From positions 248,001 to 312,000 of the forward strand of contig NZ_JAMHJQ010000009.1 in NCBI RefSeq assembly GCF_023534745.1: DNA of 64,000 bases. The letters are read 5' to 3'. The notes below the pieces were generated by a model. The model saw nothing but the letters and a program-made list of their open reading frames with translations. It was not told the origin of the DNA and ran no database searches. Origin of the DNA: Streptomyces sp. 35G-GA-8 (GTDB taxonomy: Bacteria; Actinomycetota; Actinomycetes; Streptomycetales; Streptomycetaceae). Positions 35,905 to 44,090 of this stretch are shown in pieces (position 1 is the first letter of the stretch; the number at the start of each line of letters is the position of its first letter). A program made the translations under genes and the position numbers.

Positions 35905-37131
35905 TCAGCCAGTGCCGCCCATCGCTTCGGAAAGCTTGCCGATGGCCGCACGTACCTCGTCCTCACTCGCCTCCGCGTAGACCTCCATCGTCATGGCGAT
36001 CTGGGAGTGCCGAAGGATGCGCTGAGCGATCTTCGGATGCACCTTGAGGGCGACCAGGAGCGAGCTGCACGTGTGCCGGGTGTTCCGCAGCGGGATCGCC
36101 CGGAGGCCGGCCCGGCGGGCGCGTAGCGCGAACATGCGGGTGAGGTTGCCCGGTTCGATCGGCGTCCCGTACTTCGTGGTGAAGACCAGATCGTGTCTGT
36201 CCTGCCAGAGAGAGCCTGCGGCTTTCCGGTCCCCGGTCTGCTGAGCGCGGCGCATGCGTAGGGCCTTGAGGCAGAGCGCGGGCAGCGGCAGGAAGTCGTC
36301 CGACTCCTCCGTCTTGGTCTCGCGGTGGAGGATCTGCCGTCCGGCTCGCTGGATCTGGTGGTCCACGTACAACTCGCCGGTCTCGAAGTCGATGGACTTC
36401 CCGGTTAGACCGAGCACTTCACCACGTCGCAGCCCCAGGCAGAGGACGAGGACCCAGGCCGCGAACAGGTGATCGTCACGGGCCACTCCGTCGGCGAGGA
36501 AGTGGCCCGCCTCGGCCACGGACCACGGCTTGATCCGGCGACGACGCGGCTTGGGGACCTTGACCAGGGAGGCGACGTTCTTACCGATCTCCTCTTCGGC
36601 CACGGCGTGCGACAGGGCGGCGCGCAGCGCGTCGCGCGCGGCCTGGATCACCCGCCGGGAGGGGAATGCCTCGCAGCACTCACCGGCGGCGCAGCAGCGT
36701 TGCCGATCCGGTGAGCGCTTGGCGTCCTTGCCCTGCGCGCAGCACTGGCAGATGCCGGCAAGCTTGGTCAGCCACTCGCGGACGTCCCGCACGGTGAGCT
36801 TGTCGAGGCGCTTCCTGCCGAGGTGCGGGCCGATGTAGAGCCGTACGGAACCCTCGTACGAGATGTAGGAGAGAGGGGCGAGGTTCGGCTTCACGATCGA
36901 GTCGAGCCAGTACATCAGGAAGGCTTCGAGGGTGCGGTGACGGGTCGCCACGGGCCCCTTCTTGGCTTCGCCGTGCAGCCGGATCCACTTGTCGTGCACG
37001 ACATCGCGGGTCGGCCCGTAGACGTACTTCCGCTTGCGCTTCCCGTCCGGGGTGTCGACCCAGACGTACGCGGCGAAGCCGTTCTTGTAGGGGTAGATGG
37101 ACCCTTCGCCGTTGCCCCGCTTGCCACTCAT
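35905..37131 (-). CDS. int: Tyrosine site-specific recombinase (AICE integrase)
   Basis: 408 residues from ATG 37131, overlapping the xis stop (ATGA). An N-terminal SAM-like/AP2-type region (KNGFAAYVWVDTPDGKRKRK), a core-binding domain with a Cys-rich insertion (GICQCCAQGKDAKRS, QRCCAAGECCEAFP; seven Cys that may bind zinc), then the catalytic domain: Arg in LGLRRGE, Lys in ETKTEES, Arg-His in NTRHTC, His in ILRHSQ and nucleophile Tyr in MEVYAEAS. In the box II position usually HxxR the first residue is Arg (RNTR), a known variation. It integrates and excises the element at tRNA-Arg. Confidence 0.95.
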   Translation of the reverse strand: MSGKRGNGEGSIYPYKNGFAAYVWVDTPDGKRKRKYVYGPTRDVVHDKWIRLHGEAKKGPVATRHRTLEAFLMYWLDSIVKPNLAPLSYISYEGSVRLYIGPHLGRKRLDKLTVRDVREWLTKLAGICQCCAQGKDAKRSPDRQRCCAAGECCEAFPSRRVIQAARDALRAALSHAVAEEEIGKNVASLVKVPKPRRRRIKPWSVAEAGHFLADGVARDDHLFAAWVLVLCLGLRRGEVLGLTGKSIDFETGELYVDHQIQRAGRQILHRETKTEESDDFLPLPALCLKALRMRRAQQTGDRKAAGSLWQDRHDLVFTTKYGTPIEPGNLTRMFALRARRAGLRAIPLRNTRHTCSSLLVALKVHPKIAQRILRHSQIAMTMEVYAEASEDEVRAAIGKLSEAMGGTG

Positions 37132-37334
37132 GCCGACCACCGCGCATCGTCGGTAGCAACGCGGGTGACATACGCGTCCACCCAGGCAGGCAGGATGCGC
37201 CGGTTACGGCCGACCTTCACCGAGCGGATCTCACCGGTGAGCACGAGCATCTTGGTCTTGGACAGACCGAAGCCGAGCATCTCGGCAACCTCGGCTGTGG
37301 TGTGCCACTTGCGTTCGATCACAGCGGGAGTCAT
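37128..37334 (-). CDS. xis: Excisionase / MerR-type helix-turn-helix protein
   Basis: 68 residues from ATG 37334. A winged-helix excisionase pattern (TTAEVAEMLGFGLSKTKMLV, then SVKVGRNRRILPAWVDAYV). Its start overlaps the previous stop (TGATG) and its stop overlaps int (ATGA), making a coupled rep-orf-xis-int chain like repSA-xis-int of pSAM2. It directs excision. Confidence 0.9.
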   Translation of the reverse strand: MTPAVIERKWHTTAEVAEMLGFGLSKTKMLVLTGEIRSVKVGRNRRILPAWVDAYVTRVATDDARWSA

Positions 37335-37660
37335 CAGCAGTCCGCCTCCAGGCAGTGGGTGTGGTCGGGCAGGTCGGGCAGCTTGTCGAATTCGGCCAGT
37401 TCGCCGATGCGGCGGTGCACGGTGCCGGCTGCTTCTGCGGCCGTGGCCGCGCATTCGGCGATGTAGGGGGTGGCGGGGGGTGTCAGCAGCGTCAGCGGAA
37501 CTCGCTGACCGGCGGTTTTGGGGTGCTGGCGGGCGTCAGCGGATGTCAGCTGTGTCAGCGGCTGGGGGCGCTGACGGTGCTGACGGCTGCTGACCATGTG
37601 TTCGTCGGCGTTCTTGCTGGTCAGTGGATTGTGCTGACGTTGCTGACGGTCAGAGGGCAT
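37334..37660 (-). CDS. Small hypothetical AICE protein
   Basis: 108 residues from ATG 37660; overlaps the rep gene end by 11 bases and couples to xis (TGATG). N-terminal half is Gln/Arg/Thr-rich (QRPQPLTQLTSADARQ), encoded by CAGC/GCTGAC micro-repeats; the C-terminal half is a short helix (YIAECAATAAEAAGTVHRRI). No family recognised; tight coupling is the main evidence that it is translated. Confidence 0.6.
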   Translation of the reverse strand: MPSDRQQRQHNPLTSKNADEHMVSSRQHRQRPQPLTQLTSADARQHPKTAGQRVPLTLLTPPATPYIAECAATAAEAAGTVHRRIGELAEFDKLPDLPDHTHCLEADC

Positions 37661-39716
37661 CGGCGCTGCCCTCCTGGAGGGAGGGGTGGACGAGGTACGT
37701 GGCCGTGGCCGGCTGGCCTGTGCGGACGGTTCTGGCCGGTGCGTTGGCGCGGAGGTAGCCGTGGGATTCGAGCAACGCGAGGGCTGGTTCGACCTGGGTG
37801 ACGGTGCGGAAGCGGCGGGAGGCGGCGACGGCGTCGCGGCGCTTGATCGTCGTACGCCATGTGCCGTCCGTGCGTGGGCGACGGAGCCAGCCGAGGATGG
37901 TCGCTGCGGCCTCGGTGGCGGGGTCTGAGCCGATCAGGTCGAAGACGGCCAAGGCGTGCTGGGTGTAGTAGTCGGTGATCTCCGCTGCGCGGTTGACCGT
38001 TTCGGCGGGGACCGGTTGGCCCCATCGGTCGTCGGTTACTCGGTCGGCGAGGTGGAGGAGCAGCGCGACTCGGGCCGTGTGGCCGACGAGTTTGCCTGCC
38101 CAGTCGAGGAGATGGGCGAGGGGCTGTTCCGGGCGCAGGGCGACTTCGAGTCGGTCTTGGAGTGTTTCTACCGCTCGGTCCGCTTGGGCGGTGAGGGGGA
38201 CCGTGACCGGTTCCGGGAGCGCGTAGAGCGTGTGGAGGAGGCCGGACAGGCGGGCGTGGTAGCGCTGGGCTACGGCCTCGGGTACGGGGGTGGTGCGGGT
38301 CTTGCGGTAGCCGAGGTTCGAGGCGGGCAGCGCGTACAGGAAGCGGGCCAGCAGTCCTCGGTCGCGGGCGCCGGGGGCGCCGGCCAGGTCCTGGAGGACG
38401 GCGGGCTGGGGCGTGATGCCGATGGTGAGCGCCGGCTTGTCGACGCTGGGCTGTTCGCGGGTGATGCGGTCCGTCTGGAGCCGTTCGCCCTTGTGGGCCT
38501 GGAGGAAGACGCCGAGGTTCGGCTTGGCGCTGTAGCGTCCCGCGATGATGTCGAAGAGGTCGCCCTCGGGGGACAGCGCGGCCAGGCAGCGGTGAACCGC
38601 GAGCTGTTGCGCGAGGGGCTCGGGGGTGATGTCGCCGGAGACTGTCAGGCGCGGCCTCGGTGGTACGGCGATCTCCTCGGCGAGGAGTTTGGCCGCGGAT
38701 GCCTCGGCAACCAGGGCGCTGCGGTCCATGCCGTCACCGGGCTTACGCGCCCTGGCCATAAGTCCCTCGGCCTCGGCGAGTGCCGCTTCCTTTGCCGTCT
38801 CGGCCTCGATGATCCGGGCGCGGGACTCTTCCTGAAGTTGGCGTTCGACGTCGTAGATCGGTTCCGTCATGGCGGCGAACACGTCGGACTTCCGCGAAGC
38901 GGGAGGCATCGCGCAGACGAGGTAGAGATTGGATTGCTCACGCCAGCCGGGCCGGATCTCCACATGCACCCGGCCGCCCGCCGCTGTGGAGACAGCGGCC
39001 AGCGCCATGGTCGCGCCGAGGTCCGGCGGGGTCTGGGTGAACTCGGCAACGGCGGCCACGTATTCCGCCATCCATGGCGTCAAGGCGGATACCGGAAAGA
39101 CGGGGAGAGCCGCGTGCGTGCCGAGCGGGATCGGGGCCGGCCAACGGTCTGTTGAACGGATCGTTGCCAGTTCCTCGGCGGCCTGGGCGGCGATCTGCTC
39201 CGTGCCCGACGCGTCTCGGCGGCCGTGCGCGATCAGCCGAGTGCCGGTCTCGATGAGACGGCGCTGCTTCGCGACCTCGGTGACGATCTGGGCGTAGTAC
39301 GAGCCGTTCGCCGCGGTGGGCGTGGCCTGAACGAGGGTGTGCAGATAGCTCGGTCCACCGACGCGGTGAAGATCTCCGGCATCGCGCAGATACGCGGCGA
39401 CGGTGATCGGGTCGACGGGCAGGCCCGAGGCGTGCATGGCGGTGATCGCCGCGTGGATGGTCGCGTGCGCCGGCCGGTAGTAGTCGTCGAGGGCCAGGAT
39501 CGCCGTTACCTCGGTGATCGCGGCGCGAGAAAGAAGCATGGAGCCGAGCGCGGCCTGTTCGGCGTCCAGATCGTTCGGCGGTTCTGTCTGCGTCTCGTCG
39601 GACGGGAAGGGGCTGGTCACCTTGCGGCCTTTCGCGTGCAAGAGGTGCCAGCGGATCCGGCGGGCGCTGCGTACGTTCACCAGGGCGACTGCGTGAGCGA
39701 GGCGGATGTGGGGCAT
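37650..39716 (-). CDS. AICE replication-associated protein, DnaB N-terminal domain fused to DUF3987
   Basis: 688 residues; ATG 39716 has a strong AGGAGGTG site at 9-10 bases. Residues about 48-170 match the DnaB helicase N-terminal domain (DLDAEQAALGSMLLSRAAIT, DYYRPAHATIHAAITAM, VGGPSYLHTLVQATPTAANG). Residues about 205-620 match DUF3987 (PPDLGATMALAAVSTAAGGR, LVCAMPPASRKSDVFAAM), where the P-loop lacks a Gly, so ATPase activity is doubtful. No rolling-circle Rep or Prim-Pol gene is found in the element, so this is the best candidate initiator or helicase loader. A second in-frame start (GTG at about residue 33) is possible. Confidence 0.82.
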   Translation of the reverse strand: MPHIRLAHAVALVNVRSARRIRWHLLHAKGRKVTSPFPSDETQTEPPNDLDAEQAALGSMLLSRAAITEVTAILALDDYYRPAHATIHAAITAMHASGLPVDPITVAAYLRDAGDLHRVGGPSYLHTLVQATPTAANGSYYAQIVTEVAKQRRLIETGTRLIAHGRRDASGTEQIAAQAAEELATIRSTDRWPAPIPLGTHAALPVFPVSALTPWMAEYVAAVAEFTQTPPDLGATMALAAVSTAAGGRVHVEIRPGWREQSNLYLVCAMPPASRKSDVFAAMTEPIYDVERQLQEESRARIIEAETAKEAALAEAEGLMARARKPGDGMDRSALVAEASAAKLLAEEIAVPPRPRLTVSGDITPEPLAQQLAVHRCLAALSPEGDLFDIIAGRYSAKPNLGVFLQAHKGERLQTDRITREQPSVDKPALTIGITPQPAVLQDLAGAPGARDRGLLARFLYALPASNLGYRKTRTTPVPEAVAQRYHARLSGLLHTLYALPEPVTVPLTAQADRAVETLQDRLEVALRPEQPLAHLLDWAGKLVGHTARVALLLHLADRVTDDRWGQPVPAETVNRAAEITDYYTQHALAVFDLIGSDPATEAAATILGWLRRPRTDGTWRTTIKRRDAVAASRRFRTVTQVEPALALLESHGYLRANAPARTVRTGQPATATYLVHPSLQEGSADAL

Positions 39717-39758
39717 TCTGAGGGCACCTCCTGGTTCCGTGGATGGGATGGGGAGGAT

Positions 39759-39800
39759 CCGGGGCAGCGGGCGTCTTTGACCCGTCGACCGCTGCCCCGG
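39759..39800 (-). terminator. Inter-gene hairpin upstream of rep
   Basis: CCGGGGCAGCGG / CCGCTGCCCCGG, perfect 12-bp stem, 18-base loop, six bases after the DUF6303-like gene stop and just before the rep ribosome-binding site. One of three comparable hairpins in this operon; probably attenuates or processes the transcript. Confidence 0.7.
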
Positions 39801-39806
39801 GCACAG

Positions 39807-40130
39807 CTACGAGTGCCGGGTGAGGTCTTCTGTGCGGTGCTCGGACTTCGCTGGGACAACGGCCAAGGTGGCGATGAGCCGGACCGGGGATGCGGTGTCC
39901 CGCGGGTTCTCCGTCTCGACCCAGTCCCAGTACGGGTACGTCCTGAACGGGACATAGCCGAGGCGGTTGAGCGCGGTGACGCGGTCGTTGACGCTGGGGA
40001 TGCCGCCGTCGGCGGGGAGCAGTTCCTCCGGCCACCGGCTCTCGCCGGAGAGGACGACGTAGACAGCCCAGTGGGAGCCGTCCCCGGTTCGACTCATCTG
40101 CGCGGTGAGCAGGGGGATCTCCCGCATCAT
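39807..40130 (-). CDS. Small AICE protein, DUF6303-like
   Basis: 107 residues, ATG 40130 overlapping the previous stop (ATGA). Begins MMREIPLLTAQMSRTGDGSH, with SRWPEELLPADGGIPSVNDR and FRTYPYWDWVETENPRD. Pattern resembles DUF6303, found in Streptomyces elements. Function unknown; position suggests a role in replication or transfer. Confidence 0.72.
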   Translation of the reverse strand: MMREIPLLTAQMSRTGDGSHWAVYVVLSGESRWPEELLPADGGIPSVNDRVTALNRLGYVPFRTYPYWDWVETENPRDTASPVRLIATLAVVPAKSEHRTEDLTRHS

Positions 40131-40789
40131 CGGTCTCCCCCGGAAGCCTGGTTGGTCGCTGCGGTGAGAAGCACGAAGTGCAAGGCGCTCTCGGCTGCCT
40201 CGCCGTAGGCGTACGCAGTGTCCGGCAGCCCTGCGGCGCGCTCGGAGGCATGGGCGAGTTCGGTGCACTCGTAGTCCGCCAGGTCCTCGTAGAACGCAAA
40301 GTCGGAGACGTACGCGAGGGCGCACTCCTGCTCCAGTACCCGCTGCCGCAAACTGGCGAGCCGCTCGCTTCCGGTCCACCGGCTGAGCGCACTCCGCATG
40401 TCTGGCAGGGGCTCGGCGGGCAGTATGTAGCAGCCGTCGCGACGCCCGAGCTCGATGTGGGGCGGACGCGCGCCGTTGATTACGGACTGCACGGCCGCGG
40501 CGGTGCCGTACGCGTACGCCTGCGCCGCGTTCTCGTACAGCTTCTTCGTCGTGTCGCGCAGGTCGCCGTACAACTCACCGAGTCGCCAGAGGGCATCGTC
40601 CTGCGGACGCACGAAGTCCCTTTCGAGAACAATCAGCTTGCCGTTGACGGGCAGTACTCGCGTGGGATCGACGTGCCATGAGGCGGTGCACGCCGTCTGA
40701 TGGGCGGTTCGGTATTCGCGGGCGGCGGCGCCGAGGGCATGCGCGCTCGCGGTCAGGGTGTCGAACCACGCTGAGGTCGGCTTGGGCAT
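40127..40789 (-). CDS. Hypothetical AICE protein
   Basis: 220 residues, ATG 40789 with GGAGG at 6 bases. Largely helical and soluble, with an Ala/Tyr-rich middle (ENAAQAYAYGTAAAVQSVIN) and QRVLEQECALAYVSDFAFYE. No domain recognised. It couples to the DUF6303-like gene through an ATGA overlap and follows a large hairpin. Confidence 0.7.
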   Translation of the reverse strand: MPKPTSAWFDTLTASAHALGAAAREYRTAHQTACTASWHVDPTRVLPVNGKLIVLERDFVRPQDDALWRLGELYGDLRDTTKKLYENAAQAYAYGTAAAVQSVINGARPPHIELGRRDGCYILPAEPLPDMRSALSRWTGSERLASLRQRVLEQECALAYVSDFAFYEDLADYECTELAHASERAAGLPDTAYAYGEAAESALHFVLLTAATNQASGGDR

Positions 40790-40828
40790 GGAGATCCTCC
40801 GTGTCGGGCGCGGGCCGGTCGGTCTGTC

Positions 40829-40891
40829 CGGTCCTCCGCGCGGCTCCACCTCCTGCCGTGATGAGGGGAGTTGGAGCCGCGCAGAGGACCG
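40829..40891 (-). terminator. Large inter-gene hairpin
   Basis: Arms 40829-40848 and 40872-40891 pair at 19 of 20 positions around a 23-base loop. It begins at the stop codon of the 81-residue gene and ends about 40 bases before the next start. Likely partial terminator or RNA-processing element. Confidence 0.75.
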
Positions 40892-41137
40892 TCAGCCGAC
40901 GAACTGCCGTACCGCGCTGGCGCCGCCGGCGGACGCCAGCAGGAGTGTCCGGAGGTCGCTGCCCACGACGACGGCGAGACGCTGTTCGATCGCCTGCCAG
41001 GATGCGGAGTCGATGGCCATCAGCGAGGCGACGGCGGCGGGGCCGCGGCCCTCGCCGATTGCCTCAAGGGCGTCCCGGAGTTCACCCGCGGCCATCAGCG
41101 AGATCTGAGGAGGGGCGGTGGCGTACTGCTCGGACAT
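40892..41137 (-). CDS. Small hypothetical AICE protein
   Basis: 81 residues, ATG 41137 (GAGAGGAATCCC upstream). Ala-rich helical protein (MAAGELRDALEAIGEGRGPA, LMAIDSASWQAIEQRLAVVV). No membrane helix and no family recognised. Part of the minus-strand transfer/replication operon. Confidence 0.66.
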   Translation of the reverse strand: MSEQYATAPPQISLMAAGELRDALEAIGEGRGPAAVASLMAIDSASWQAIEQRLAVVVGSDLRTLLLASAGGASAVRQFVG

Positions 41138-41175
41138 GGGCGGGATTCCTCTCGGTGGGATGGGCGGGATCTGCG

Positions 41176-41370
41176 TCAGTTGCCGAGGTCGCGTACGGCA
41201 TCGGCGAGCGCGGTCATGACCTGGTCGATGGACTCGGCGGCTCCGGTGCGCGAGAGGTAGAAGCCGAAGAGCACGGCGACCACGGCGGCCCCGATGCCGA
41301 CGGCCTTGAAGCGCAGGAGCAGCGCCAGCAGGAGCCCGAGCAGCGCGAGTGCGGAGATGGTCAGGAACAT
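41176..41370 (-). CDS. Small membrane protein, Spd-like
   Basis: 64 residues, ATG 41370 with GGAGG at 8 bases. Two adjacent helices (LTISALALLGLLLALLLRF and VGIGAAVVAVLFGFYLS) and a short charged tail. Comparable small membrane proteins next to traB are involved in plasmid spreading within the mycelium (Spd proteins); that role is by context. Confidence 0.7.
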   Translation of the reverse strand: MFLTISALALLGLLLALLLRFKAVGIGAAVVAVLFGFYLSRTGAAESIDQVMTALADAVRDLGN

Positions 41371-41398
41371 GGGCGTGGCCTCCAGAAGCTGTTGGTGA

Positions 41399-41650
41399 TC
41401 AGCGGGTGCCGTCGTGGTGGAGGCGAGCGGCGCCGTTGTAGAGGCGGCGGCCGATCCGGAGACGGCGGCCGTAGCCGTCGCAGCGCCTGCACTGACGACC
41501 GCGCTTGAGCCGTCCGGTGCGCGTCTGATGGATCTTGTGGCCCCAGCCCTTGCACTTGCGGCAGGCGCCGTACGGACTCGCGGCACACATCAGCCCGTAG
41601 CAGAGCGTGGCGACTATGAGGATGGGCATTGCGGAGAGCAGAGAAGGCAT
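41399..41650 (-). CDS. Small zinc-finger membrane protein
   Basis: 83 residues, ATG 41650 (GGGAGGGGTTGTC upstream). A membrane helix (LLSAMPILIVATLCYGLMCA) is followed by two DnaJ-type CxxCxGxG motifs, CRKCKGWG and CRRCDGYG, enough for one zinc site. The basic C-terminus follows. It lies between traB and the 64-residue gene and may help transfer; function not known. Confidence 0.75.
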   Translation of the reverse strand: MPSLLSAMPILIVATLCYGLMCAASPYGACRKCKGWGHKIHQTRTGRLKRGRQCRRCDGYGRRLRIGRRLYNGAARLHHDGTR

Positions 41651-41792
41651 GACAACCCCTCCCAGGGCAGGAATGAGGGCATGAGCCAGGCAGGGCCGCT
41701 AGGGGCTAGTTGCCTGCTCAGAGTTGGTTCTCGGCGCTAGCGGGGGTGCTAGACCTAGCGGGGCTCGCCGCTAGGTCCAGCGGCGCGAACGG

Positions 41793-43994
41793 CTATGCCG
41801 CTTCCGCTTTCCCGACACGTTTTGTGATCGCCGAGAGGACGTCGGCGCGCTTGATGCCACGGCGGTTGGCGCCCTTGCCGTCCTCGGTGGTGCCCCATAC
41901 CTGCGCGGTCCGGATGCCGTACGGCTTCAGCGCGCTGGTCAGCTGCTCCGGGGTCCACTCGCCGTAGACGTCCGGCCGGAGTTCGGCGAGACGCGGGACG
42001 ACAACCTCGTTCCAGAGCTTCGGCTTGTCGGAGGGAATCGCGGCGCAGAGATCGGCCAACAGGTCGTACGAGGCAGCCGCATTCGACGCGGGCTGTTCAC
42101 CGAGCGCGTGCCCGGCGAGGGTGCCGGCGCGCTCTCGTAGTACGCGTGCGCGAAGCGCGATCCGGTCGGCCTGTACGGCGTCGATGAACGCCGAGCGGAC
42201 GATCCGGGCGTCCGCGCCTTCACCGAGGAAATAAGAGATGCCCTTGTCACCCCAGGCGAACATGCTCGCGCGCACGCCGCGCTTGTACGCGCCGGTGCCG
42301 AGGACCATGTCGTTCTCGATCTGGCCCATGACCTTCAGGCACCAGCGGGCCGAGGCGTTGGCGCTGATGGCCGTCGGAATGCTGTCCTTGTCCGGCCGCT
42401 GCGTGGCCAGCAGCAGAACGATTCCGGTGGCCGGTCCGCGCTTGACCAGGTCGGTGCAGATGTCCTTGAACTCACCGCCGTACTTGGGGTGTTCGAACCA
42501 GACCTGACACTCATCCACCCCGACCACGATCGGGTGGAGGCCGAGCGAGCGCTTGGAGGCCAGTTCGGTGGTCACCTTCGACTCGGGGCAGATGTCCCGG
42601 GGCAGCGACCGAATCACCTTGGCTCGCCTCCGCAGCTCACCCTGAAGTTCTCGCAGGTCAGCGATGGCGTACTCGATGTCCGGGTCCTCCTCGCCGGCCC
42701 GGTGGCGGTAGGCCACACGGTCACCGACCGAGTCCAGGTCGCCGGTGCCCTTCAGGTCGTACGTGTGCAGCTCGGCCCGCGTATCGAGCGCGGCGATGAG
42801 CAGCAGCAGCCGGAGCAGGAACGTCTTGCCCATCCTCGGGATGGCACCGATGACACCGGCGATGAACATGAGCGTGACACCGACCCACCGCCCGCGCTGG
42901 TCAGTTCCCCAGTCGACGGGCTTGAAGAGATCCGTGCTGCCGGACTTCGCGAGCGGCCACGGTGCCTGGTCGGCCTGGGACATGTCCTGATCCCCGACCC
43001 AGAGCCTGAGCCGGCCGGTGTGTTCGTCCGGGATGGCCTCCGGCCATACGCACCCCAGCGGGCGCCGGAGTCCCGAGGCCAACTTGTCGCGACGGTCGGC
43101 GACGTCCGTCACGGTGACGCCGAACGGCAGGTCCCCCACGGCCAGCCACCCCGGTCCGTCCCGTGTGATGGGCGCGGTGAAGGCGAAGCCCGGATCGCCT
43201 TTGGACTGGGCTTGGTTGATGGCAGCGATGCTGATCGATCCCAGTGCGCGCAACACGATGTCGCTGGTCAGCTTGGTGGCCTTGGGGATTTCCACAGCCC
43301 TGTTGATGACCGGAGCGTCGGCGGCCTGGCCTAGCCAGCCCAGCGCGAGGGTGGTGGCCGTGCACGCGAGGGCGAGCAGCCAGGCCGGGGCCAGAACGTA
43401 CAGGGTCAGTGCCGTTGTCGGCCCGACGATCGAGGCGAGGACGGCGACGACCGTACGCCACCGCACCCGACGGTCCCGCTGTCGGCAGAGCTTCAGATAG
43501 TCGTCGATGTCGTCGTTCGTGGCCGCCGACTGACGGAGTGGCCCGCCCTCGGCGTCCGCCATCCACCGCAGCGAGCCGCCGATGAACCGGGACATGCCCC
43601 GTGGCGCCTGTAGTACGAGGCGCAGGGCGTACCACGGTGTACGGATCGCGTGGTACGAGGTGACGTGCCAGGCATACGCGGCCACGCCCTTGCTCGCGCT
43701 GGTGAACTCGGCTCGGGACTTGGCCCAGGCGGGGACGACCGCGCGCCGCTTCGCGCCGCGTACGCGGTCCATCAGCCCGGGGCCCGACGGTCCGCCGGGA
43801 CGGTCGACCATGACTGTCGCGTCCGGATCAGCGGGATCGACGCGTTCGACGCGCTCGGTCGTGTGGGAGTCGGCCGACTCGGTCGGGGCCTCGGCTGGGG
43901 CTGACTGCTCCGCCCCGGGCTTACCGACGCTCATCTCCTTCTCCAACCGCGCGAAGAACTCGCGCTCCTGATCGTCGTGATCCTCGTGCTTCAC
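41793..43994 (-). CDS. traB: FtsK/SpoIIIE-family conjugative DNA translocase (TraB-like)
   Basis: 733 residues from GTG 43994 (GGAAGG at 8 bases). N-terminal acidic/charged region, two or three membrane helices at about 180-225 (TVVAVLASIVGPTTALTLYV, WLLALACTATTLALGW), then the motor: Walker A in GAIPRMGKTFLLR (about residue 386) and Walker B in HPIVVGVDECQVWFEH (about 495). C-terminal part has a winged-helix-like end (VWGTTEDGKGANRRGIKRAD). This one-protein system pumps double-stranded DNA between hyphae, the AICE transfer mode. Confidence 0.92.
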   Translation of the reverse strand: MKHEDHDDQEREFFARLEKEMSVGKPGAEQSAPAEAPTESADSHTTERVERVDPADPDATVMVDRPGGPSGPGLMDRVRGAKRRAVVPAWAKSRAEFTSASKGVAAYAWHVTSYHAIRTPWYALRLVLQAPRGMSRFIGGSLRWMADAEGGPLRQSAATNDDIDDYLKLCRQRDRRVRWRTVVAVLASIVGPTTALTLYVLAPAWLLALACTATTLALGWLGQAADAPVINRAVEIPKATKLTSDIVLRALGSISIAAINQAQSKGDPGFAFTAPITRDGPGWLAVGDLPFGVTVTDVADRRDKLASGLRRPLGCVWPEAIPDEHTGRLRLWVGDQDMSQADQAPWPLAKSGSTDLFKPVDWGTDQRGRWVGVTLMFIAGVIGAIPRMGKTFLLRLLLLIAALDTRAELHTYDLKGTGDLDSVGDRVAYRHRAGEEDPDIEYAIADLRELQGELRRRAKVIRSLPRDICPESKVTTELASKRSLGLHPIVVGVDECQVWFEHPKYGGEFKDICTDLVKRGPATGIVLLLATQRPDKDSIPTAISANASARWCLKVMGQIENDMVLGTGAYKRGVRASMFAWGDKGISYFLGEGADARIVRSAFIDAVQADRIALRARVLRERAGTLAGHALGEQPASNAAASYDLLADLCAAIPSDKPKLWNEVVVPRLAELRPDVYGEWTPEQLTSALKPYGIRTAQVWGTTEDGKGANRRGIKRADVLSAITKRVGKAEAA

Positions 43995-44019
43995 TGGCAC
44001 TTCCTTCCGGATAGGGAGG

Positions 44020-44062
44020 CTGAGGCCCGGCCCTACCCGCCAAAGCACCGGCCGGGCCTCAG
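44020..44062 (-). terminator. Inter-gene hairpin before traB
   Basis: CTGAGGCCCGGCC / GGCCGGGCCTCAG, perfect 13-bp stem with 17-base loop, located between the DUF2637 gene stop (44091) and the traB start. Confidence 0.75.
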
Positions 44063-44090
44063 TTCGAAACGGGGAGTTAGGTCGGTCTGT

